A DNA stretch of 6,773 nucleotides from Bog-756 sp035534835. GTDB taxonomy: Bacteria > Actinomycetota > Acidimicrobiia > Acidimicrobiales > RAAP-2. Positions 1-5,422 of this stretch are shown piece after piece (within the stretch, counting starts at the first letter, position 1; each line of letters begins with the position of its first letter). Where the stretch lies: contig DATLRE010000139.1 in assembly GCA_035534835.1 (NCBI GenBank), positions 1 to 6,773 of the forward strand, given 5' to 3'. The notes under the pieces are model-generated. The model ran no database searches and was not told the DNA's origin. It was given only the letters and a program-made list of their open reading frames with translations. The translations under genes and the position numbers were made by a program.

Positions 1-842
1 GCGGCTACGGCACGGGGGACTGCGCGTTCACCCGGCGGGTCCCCTTCCCGGGCTCGAACCCCGTGGTCGACGTGCCGATCGCCACCCACTCGACGGCCGC
101 GCCCGGCTACTGGCTGGCCGCCGGGGACGGCGGGATCTTCAGCTTCGGCGTCCCCTTCGCCGGCGCGGCGTCCGGCCAGCCGCAGGCCGTCGGCGCCTTC
201 GCCGCGTCCCCGGGGGGCATCGGCTACCAGTTGGCCTCGGGCTCGGGCTCGGTCTTCGCCTACGGCGCCCACCCGGCCTGCACCGGTTCGATCGCCGAAC
301 CCAACCGGCCCATGGTGGGCATGGCCGTCGTCCCCGGGGGGAACGGCTGCTGGATGGTGGCCGCCGACGGCGGCATCTTCAGCTTCGGGCCGGGCGCCGC
401 CTTCTACGGCTCGACCGGGGCGATCCGGCTCAACCAGCCGGTGGTGGGCATGACCCCCACGCCGAACGGGGACGGCTACTACCTGGTGGCCGCCGACGGC
501 GGCACCTTCGCCTTCGGCCCCGGTGCCGCGTTCCAGGGGTCCATGGGCGGCCAACGCCTCAACCAGCCCATCGTGGGCATGGCCGTGGACCCGTCGACCG
601 GCGGGTACTGGCTGGTGGCCGCCGACGGCGGCATCTTCAGCTTCGGCGCACCGTTCCTGGGCTCACTCGGCGCCGTCCACCTGAACCGGCCCATCGTGGG
701 CATGGCCGCCGCACCGGACGGCAACGGCTACTACCTCGTCGCCTCGGACGGCGGTGTCTTCGCCTTCGGCAGCGCCACGTTCCAGGGCTCGACGGGGAGT
801 CTCGTCCTCAACCGCCCGATCATCGGGATGGCCCTCGGCTGA
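1..842 (+). CDS. Surface/secreted repeat protein, C-terminal part (5' end outside window)
   Basis: The frame is open from base 3 and ends at TGA 840-842. There is no reason to start at the GTG at 63, because coding continues upstream of it ('GYGTGDCAFTRRVPFPGSN'), so the gene begins before the window. Numbering from that GTG, six repeats begin with GYWL, GYQL, GCWM, GYYL, GYWL and GYYL at residues 15, 54, 95, 138, 181 and 222. Each is followed by a DGG(I/T/V)F(S/A)FG core, and most by a 'GS.G...LN(R/Q)P(I/V)VGM' linker. This periodic aromatic/Gly pattern suggests a beta-propeller-like or stacked beta fold. Such repeats are common, as I recall, at the C-termini of exported actinobacterial proteins, especially in Acidimicrobiia, often after an enzymatic domain. 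The domain here lies off the window, so the function cannot be assigned. Cysteines occur only in the upstream segment and around repeats 2-3. The gene converges on the transglutaminase operon. Confidence 0.9.
   Translation, partial: GYGTGDCAFTRRVPFPGSNPVVDVPIATHSTAAPGYWLAAGDGGIFSFGVPFAGAASGQPQAVGAFAASPGGIGYQLASGSGSVFAYGAHPACTGSIAEPNRPMVGMAVVPGGNGCWMVAADGGIFSFGPGAAFYGSTGAIRLNQPVVGMTPTPNGDGYYLVAADGGTFAFGPGAAFQGSMGGQRLNQPIVGMAVDPSTGGYWLVAADGGIFSFGAPFLGSLGAVHLNRPIVGMAAAPDGNGYYLVASDGGVFAFGSATFQGSTGSLVLNRPIIGMALG
105..842 (+). repeat. Six tandem 'GYWLVAADGGIFSFG' coding repeats
   Basis: Repeat units start at about 105, 222, 345, 474, 603 and 726, giving spacings of 117, 123, 129, 129 and 123 bp. 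Units 3, 4 and 5 are the most alike in DNA: 20 bases starting TGGTGGCCGCCGAC recur at 355, 484 and 613, exactly 129 bp apart. Units 3 and 5 are identical over 34 bases (355-388 and 613-646). Units 1 and 2 are more diverged. This pattern fits expansion of the array from its C-terminal half by unequal recombination, which is inference. Confidence 0.9.
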
Positions 843-864
843 GCCCGGGCGCCGAGCCAACGGT

Positions 865-905
865 CCCGATGGTCGAGTCGAGTCGAGTCGGGTCGGACGA
901 TCGGG
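865..905. repeat. GTCGA pentamer array inside an imperfect inverted repeat, between convergent genes
   Basis: Bases 872-896 are five tandem pentamers (GTCGA three times, then GTCGG twice). They are flanked by CCCGATGGTC (865-874) and GACGATCGGG (896-905), which pair over nine positions with a single G-G mismatch and a loop of about 21 bases. The site lies between two converging stop codons, at 842 and 943, so it could act as a bidirectional transcription end. There is no T tract, so an intrinsic terminator is not demonstrated. A second, weaker stem, CTCGGC (834-839) with GCCGAG (851-856), spans the stop codon of the repeat-protein gene. Confidence 0.5.
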
Positions 906-942
906 CGGCCAGTGTGCGACCGCGTCCGTCTGCCCCCGGTGG

Positions 943-3039
943 CTACGACGCCGCGAACTCATCGGGAGCCGGACGGGGCTCCGGCGCCGCCACATCCGCA
1001 GGGCCGCCACGAGCGAGCACACCGGCGAGGATCGCCCTCCGGGCGCGTGCACCGGCCCGGACCGCCCGCCCGGTCTGCTCGGCGGTGAGGCGGGCGGAGC
1101 CGTAGGCCACGTCTTCGAGAACGGACGCGACCACGGCCAGGTCCTCGACGGTCGCACGCGCCGGATCGTCCCCCTGGAGGGTGGAGAGGACGCGGACGTG
1201 CGCCATCGGTGTGCGCCACACCGGTCGGGCGGAACCGCGCCGCGCCAGTGCCCTGTCGATCGATCCCCACAGCGCGACCAGGCGATCGACGGGCGCCTGC
1301 CTGCTCCGGCGCCTGCGCCTGAACCCGACGACAGCCGCCACGGCCAAGAGGAGGAACAGCGTGACCGCCACCGCGACAGCCGCCCGGCCGTCGGGCGCTC
1401 CGGAGGCCGCCGTGACGGCAGGCGGCGGAATCGTCGGGCTCGGCGTCGTCACCACCGGAACGGACACGGGAGGCCGCGTGGGAGGGCCTGTCGGGTTGGC
1501 ATTGCCGAGTCCCGACGGACCCAGGACGCCCGGCGGGGAGAGCTCGCCGGAGGGAAGCTGCGGTGTCGGCTCGAAGGACGCCCAGGTGACACCGATCAGC
1601 ACCTGAGGCCATGCGTGCGCGTCGCTGCCGCGCACCACCGTCACCCCGTTGTCCGGTCGTCCCGGAGTGAAGCCGACGGCGACCCGTGTCGGAAGTCCGG
1701 CGGCCCTCGCCAGCACGGCGAACGCACCTGCGAACTCCTCGCATGATCCCGTACGGGTCTCGGTGAGGAAGGCTACGAGGGGGTCCGTGCCGGCGGGCTG
1801 CGACGCGTCGATGCTGTAGTGGAACCTCCCCGAACGGAAGAAGTCCGTCAGGGCCTCCGCCTTGCCGAGTGGGGACGACTGTGCACCGGTGATGGTCAGG
1901 GCGAGCGCACGGACGGCCCCGGGGATCGGCCCGAGCGCAGTGTCCGCTGCGGGCGGAGCGACGGACGACGCGGTGTCGCTCACGGGAGACGGCACGACGG
2001 ACGTCACCGTGTAGCCGCCCCGCAGGCCCATCGGCGTGGTGGCGACCACTCCCGAGGGCGTGACCACCGGCGATCCGTCCCCGGTGGCGGCGACCGTCAT
2101 CGGTGGCGCCGGAAGCAGGCGCCCACTGTAGGCGGCGAGGGTCACGCCGGAGCGGTACACGTGTGAGCCGGTCGGAGGACCGGGGCCCCGGGCGGGAGCC
2201 GACCCCATGATCAGCGCGGTCGTCGCCGGGTCGGGGCGCCACCGGTCTCCCGTGTAGGCGGTCAGCGCAGTGACCTGCCAGTAGCTGGGGACGGAAGACC
2301 TGGACCGGAAGAGCACGACGTTTGCGTCCCGACGCTCCACGCGGGTCAGATCGGTGGCGAGCGACAACGCCGATGGTGCGACGGCGGGGGCCTCCGGGCC
2401 GCCGGGCGCCGCCACTTCGGAGCCGGCGACGGAGGAGAAACCCACGGCCAGTACCGCGGCCGCCAGGGAGATCCCCGCCACGGCGGTCGCCACCCCTCGA
2501 ACGGCGTCGTCCACGCCGACGAGGAGGACGAGCCCACAGGCGCCCAGTGCGAGGCCGGCGCACGCAGCGCCCACCGTGGGGAGGAGGATGGTCGACCACA
2601 CCGTGACCACGACCGCCGGCGCCAGGGAGACCGCTGGCCGATACGTGCCCATCGCCCGTCCGGCGATCGCGACCAGGCCACCCACCAGGACACTGAGCAG
2701 GACGACACCCGGCGTGTGGGCCAACGGAAGGTGGAAGGACTCGAGGAGTGCCCGGGAGGACTGCAGTGACGTGCGCAGGACCCGTGCCGCACGCATGTCC
2801 GGGAACCCCGAGACGACAGCGGCCTGGAGCCCGAACCAGAGGGCGCCGACCGCCACCGCCAGCACTCCGACGGCCAGGGCGACCGTCGGCCGACGAGAGA
2901 GTGCGGCGACCAGCCCCGTCCCGACGATCGCGGTCACCATCGTGGCCACGGTCACGCCGGATGCCAACCGGGCCACCGAGTACGCAGCCACGAGCGATGC
3001 GCCCGACATGGCGAGCTCCCGTGTCCAGCGTCGGCTCAT
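943..3039 (-). CDS. Membrane transglutaminase-like protein with DUF4129-type C-terminal region (TgpA-like)
   Basis: A 698-residue protein. Residues about 11-203 are rich in hydrophobic helices (roughly six or seven membrane segments), followed by an extracytoplasmic region and a transglutaminase/papain-like core. The core has Cys433 in GSCEEFAGAFAVLARAAGLP, His475 in SDAHAWPQV and an acid at Glu490 in WASFEPTP. Many relatives have Asp at that last position. A Pro/Thr-rich linker (about 493-550) leads to a last transmembrane helix (about 552-572), an RRRRR stop-transfer cluster and a cytosolic region (about 583-675) resembling DUF4129 ('LWGSIDRALARRG', 'LEDVAYGSARLT'). I chose ATG 3039 because it overlaps the stop of the upstream DUF58 gene as ATGA. 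The frame is open further upstream, but that part is Arg-rich and non-protein-like. It is the last gene of the operon and is probably translationally coupled. The family is usually discussed as a cysteine protease or transglutaminase at the cell envelope. The substrate is unknown. Confidence 0.93.
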   Translation of the reverse strand: MSRRWTRELAMSGASLVAAYSVARLASGVTVATMVTAIVGTGLVAALSRRPTVALAVGVLAVAVGALWFGLQAAVVSGFPDMRAARVLRTSLQSSRALLESFHLPLAHTPGVVLLSVLVGGLVAIAGRAMGTYRPAVSLAPAVVVTVWSTILLPTVGAACAGLALGACGLVLLVGVDDAVRGVATAVAGISLAAAVLAVGFSSVAGSEVAAPGGPEAPAVAPSALSLATDLTRVERRDANVVLFRSRSSVPSYWQVTALTAYTGDRWRPDPATTALIMGSAPARGPGPPTGSHVYRSGVTLAAYSGRLLPAPPMTVAATGDGSPVVTPSGVVATTPMGLRGGYTVTSVVPSPVSDTASSVAPPAADTALGPIPGAVRALALTITGAQSSPLGKAEALTDFFRSGRFHYSIDASQPAGTDPLVAFLTETRTGSCEEFAGAFAVLARAAGLPTRVAVGFTPGRPDNGVTVVRGSDAHAWPQVLIGVTWASFEPTPQLPSGELSPPGVLGPSGLGNANPTGPPTRPPVSVPVVTTPSPTIPPPAVTAASGAPDGRAAVAVAVTLFLLLAVAAVVGFRRRRRSRQAPVDRLVALWGSIDRALARRGSARPVWRTPMAHVRVLSTLQGDDPARATVEDLAVVASVLEDVAYGSARLTAEQTGRAVRAGARARRAILAGVLARGGPADVAAPEPRPAPDEFAAS

Positions 3040-4205
3040 ACGACCACGACCCGGGCCGAACCGCCGACCGATGGGAAGCGATCGCCGGAGCCGTCGGGTG
3101 GCCCGGCGCCGGGCGCCTGCCGCACCAGTCGCTCGGCTCCGGTCCGCGTGGTGAGGACCACCGCGTCGGCAGGGATCGCCGGGACACCTCCCGGCGTCCG
3201 TAGCGGGACCGGCTGCAGCTCTGCGAGCACCAACCGGGCTTCGGCGCGCCCCTGGTCGTCGGGCGCGAAGCAGTAGGACCGACCGGTGAGCGTCGTCACG
3301 TGCACCGCCCCGGACGACCGCGCCGTCTCGAGGACGACCCAGAGCGCGGCGGACACCAGTCGTTCGAATTCGGCGCGGCGGTGGACCCCGGCCCGATCGT
3401 CGAGCACGACGGACGCCGTGGCGGTGCCTTCGGCGTCGAATTGACGAACGAACCACGTCCCGTAGCGGACCTTGGCCGGCCAGTGGAGGAGACTCAGCCG
3501 GTCACCGGCCACGTAGGGTCGGAGTCCTCCGAGCTCGCCCAGGCCGTTGCCCGAGCCCGAGTCCACGGTCACCGTCGACGTCGATCCGACATCGGACGCG
3601 GAACGTCCGACGGTCGGGTGGCCGACGCGATGCGCAACGGGGTGGACAACGGCGGTGACGACCGGTGTCACGGGTCCCGGTGTGCCGACGAGCCCGAAGG
3701 GATCGTGGGCCCAGGACTGCTGTGGCGGGAGCGTGAAGACGCCGCGCCGACCGGTGGGCACGTCGAAGAGGTACGACTCCGTCCGTCCCGGAGCGGGATG
3801 CGGGAGGGCCTGGACGGACGGCACCGACGGGGCCACCCACCGGGCCCGGCGGGAGGCGTCGGGACCGCCTCCGCGGCGTCGCCACCCGTCCTCGACGCGC
3901 GGCAGGCCGATCCACGGGACGGCGGTACCGCCCGTCGACCGGTTGGTCACCGACAGTCGGACCTGCATCGCCGTTCCTGCCTCCACGGCACCCGGCTCGA
4001 CGTGCGCGTGGAGGGCCACCGAGGCGATCGCGAAGCGCGCACGCCGGTGGGCCAGGACGAGGCCCGCCAACAGCGGGATCCCGATGACGAGGGCGAGGGG
4101 TGCGAGCTCGGGCGTTCCCGTCGTGACCGCTGCGGCCATCACCAGGCCGAAGGCCCCGAGGGTCACGATCCCCCGGGACGTCGGCCGCAGCTTCGGGGGG
4201 CTCAC
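3036..4205 (-). CDS. DUF58 domain protein
   Basis: A 389-residue protein with two N-terminal hydrophobic helices (about 12-29 and 34-52), then a cluster of basic residues and a beta-rich middle section with the family's DPFGL signature (168-172). The hallmark DUF58 segment follows: LRPYVAGDRLSLLHWPAKVR (228-247), then 'FVRQFDAEG' and 'VVLDDRAG' (267-273). The last is the start of the vWA-like fold with its acidic metal-site-like residues. I prefer GTG 4205 over the upstream in-frame GTG at 4271. It lies 7 bases after the ATPase stop and places the first helix about 12 residues in, as is usual. The upstream start would overlap the ATPase gene by 59 bases, with an atypical Trp/Pro-rich leader. 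Its Shine-Dalgarno is weak (GGGCGA, distant), so it probably relies on coupling to the preceding gene. DUF58 proteins are regular partners of MoxR ATPases. Their biochemical role is unsettled. Confidence 0.92.
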   Translation of the reverse strand: MSPPKLRPTSRGIVTLGAFGLVMAAAVTTGTPELAPLALVIGIPLLAGLVLAHRRARFAIASVALHAHVEPGAVEAGTAMQVRLSVTNRSTGGTAVPWIGLPRVEDGWRRRGGGPDASRRARWVAPSVPSVQALPHPAPGRTESYLFDVPTGRRGVFTLPPQQSWAHDPFGLVGTPGPVTPVVTAVVHPVAHRVGHPTVGRSASDVGSTSTVTVDSGSGNGLGELGGLRPYVAGDRLSLLHWPAKVRYGTWFVRQFDAEGTATASVVLDDRAGVHRRAEFERLVSAALWVVLETARSSGAVHVTTLTGRSYCFAPDDQGRAEARLVLAELQPVPLRTPGGVPAIPADAVVLTTRTGAERLVRQAPGAGPPDGSGDRFPSVGGSARVVVV

Positions 4206-4212
4206 GGGTCGG

Positions 4213-5196
4213 TCAATCGCCCCGGAGCGGCACCGCGATGGAGGAGGTGACTTCGGCCACCAGGTCCTCACCCTCTCCGCCGGTCACCTCCACACCGGGG
4301 CGGAGGAGCAGTCGATGGGCCAGCGAAGGGACCGCGGCCTCCTGCACGTCGTCCGGTGTCACGAAGCTCCGACCGGAGGCCACGGCCAGAGCGGAGGAGA
4401 CCCGGATCAGGGCGAGCGCGGCCCGCGGTGAGGCACCGACCGCGACCAGCGGATGGACCCGGGTGGACTCGACGAGGTCGAGGACGTAGCTCCGTACAGG
4501 CGGGGCGACGTGAACGGCAGCCACCGCCTCCATCAGCCGGTGGAACTCCTCCGGCGTCACGGAAGGACGCACCTGGCGCACGGTGTCGGCAGGATCGGGT
4601 CCCGCGAGCATGGCGTCCATCTGGGGGCGACTCGGGTAGCCGAGCATCAGCCGCACGAGGAAGCGGTCCCGCTGCCCGTGGGGGAGCGGCGACGTGCCCG
4701 TCGCGTCGAACGGGTTCTGGGTGGCCAGCACGAAGAACGGTACGGGCAGTGCTCGGGTGACGCCGTCGACGCTCACCTGGTGCTCCTCCATGGCCTCGAG
4801 GAGGGCGGACTGGGATCTCGGCGACGCCCGATTGAGTTCGTCGGCCATGAGCACGTTGGTGAAGACGGGTCCCGGGCGGAAGGTCGGCTCGGTGCCGTCG
4901 GGCCCGAGCACGGTGGCGCCCACCACGTCGGCAGGCAGGAGGTCGGCCGTGCACTGGAGTCGGTGGAATCCGAGTCCGAGCGCCCCGGCCAGCGCCTTGG
5001 CCAGGGTGGTCTTGCCGAGTCCGGGATGGTCCTCGACCAGGAGGTGTCCGCCCGCGGCGACACACGCCACGGCCAACCGGATCGTGCGGGGTGTGGTGGC
5101 GACCACTGCCGCGACCGACGTCTCGAGTGTGCCGAAGGTGGTGGTCGCCCGATCGTCGGTCGCGGGGTCGGGCATCTGGCTGTCCAGTCGGGTCAC
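4213..5196 (-). CDS. MoxR-family AAA+ ATPase
   Basis: A 327-residue protein, the usual family length, predicted cytosolic. The Walker A motif is DHPGLGKTT (56-64), Walker B is VLMADE (115-120) followed by LNRASP, and sensor 1 is ATQNP (158-162). The 'GTSPLP..Q.DRF' segment (167-179) carries the likely arginine finger, Arg178, and sensor 2 is GASPRAA (254-260). The lid helix region ends in 'SGRSFVTPDDVQ'. MoxR proteins are chaperone-like ATPases that remodel or activate partners, often those with vWA or DUF58 domains, so the two downstream genes are probably its functional partners. I chose GTG 5196 because AGGAG sits 6 bases upstream. The in-frame ATG at 5175 would also keep the domain intact. 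One oddity is PHGQRDRF (172-179), where many relatives read PEAQLDRF. It is the first gene of the operon. Confidence 0.96.
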   Translation of the reverse strand: MTRLDSQMPDPATDDRATTTFGTLETSVAAVVATTPRTIRLAVACVAAGGHLLVEDHPGLGKTTLAKALAGALGLGFHRLQCTADLLPADVVGATVLGPDGTEPTFRPGPVFTNVLMADELNRASPRSQSALLEAMEEHQVSVDGVTRALPVPFFVLATQNPFDATGTSPLPHGQRDRFLVRLMLGYPSRPQMDAMLAGPDPADTVRQVRPSVTPEEFHRLMEAVAAVHVAPPVRSYVLDLVESTRVHPLVAVGASPRAALALIRVSSALAVASGRSFVTPDDVQEAAVPSLAHRLLLRPGVEVTGGEGEDLVAEVTSSIAVPLRGD

Positions 5197-5202
5197 CGTG
5201 AG

Positions 5203-5208
5203 CTCCTG
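5203..5208 (-). promoter_or_regulatory. Shine-Dalgarno site of the MoxR ATPase gene
   Basis: On the minus strand this reads CAGGAG, followed by a 6-base spacer (CTCACG) and the GTG start at 5196. It is the best ribosome binding site in the operon and decides between the GTG at 5196 and the later ATG at 5175. Confidence 0.7.
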
Positions 5209-5422
5209 AGGACTCCGGGATCCATGGGACCGGACCCGGCATCCTGGTCGGGCGGGGCACCGTCATCCGTCCGCAGCTCCCCGCAGTTCCGCACGAGCGC
5301 TCAGCCTACGGGTTCCCGGTCCCCGGATGGGGTCCTCTCGTGTCGTCGGCTCCGCGCTTCCACCTCCCCGGGTCCCCCGGGCCCCGCTTCCTCCTATGAG
5401 GCCGACCTGAGAGACTGTCGAC
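5209..5422. promoter_or_regulatory. Divergent intergenic region, presumed to hold both promoters
   Basis: About 210 bases separate the start of the minus-strand operon from the ATG of the plus-strand gene at 5423, and no convincing gene lies in it. Promoters for both directions are expected here because nothing else precedes the operon. No clear -35/-10 pair is visible. The only partial matches are TAGGCT on the minus strand (5303-5308) and TATGAG on the plus strand (5395-5400), neither with a recognisable -35. GC-rich palindromes CCCGGG occur at 5367-5372 and 5376-5381. A GAGAGA stretch at 5409-5414, 8 bases before the ATG at 5423, is a modest ribosome binding site for the plus-strand gene. 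Confidence 0.45.
5271..5290. repeat. Tandem 10-bp direct repeat upstream of the operon
   Basis: CCGCAGCTCC (5271-5280) is followed immediately by CCGCAGTTCC (5281-5290), with 9 of 10 bases identical. The period of one helical turn would place two copies of a binding site on the same face of the DNA, about 75-95 bases before the ATPase start codon. It could be an operator or activator site, or chance in GC-rich DNA. Confidence 0.4.

Noticed and set aside
834..856. Hairpin CTCGGC/GCCGAG across the stop codon of the repeat-protein gene as an intrinsic terminator
   Set aside because: Only six pairs, with an 11-base loop and no T tract, and such stems are common in DNA of this GC content.
754..1746. 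A 330-codon plus-strand open frame overlapping the repeat-protein end and the transglutaminase tail
   Set aside because: Extremely Arg-rich and lacking hydrophobic periodicity. It is opposite a coding region and has no credible start context.
959..3187. A 742-codon open frame on the minus strand, in a different frame from the transglutaminase gene
   Set aside because: Its translation is dominated by Arg, Gly, Pro and His with no membrane segments or motifs. It is a by-product of GC-rich codons. The overlapping frame has the full transglutaminase domain pattern.
3040..3456. N-terminal extension of the transglutaminase gene to an upstream start at 3456
   Set aside because: The added 139 residues are Arg/Gly-rich and overlap the DUF58 coding region in a different frame. 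The ATGA overlap at 3036-3039 gives a far better start.
5303..5331. TAGGCT on the minus strand as a -10 element for the operon
   Set aside because: No -35 match lies at 16-18 bp, so it cannot be told from chance.
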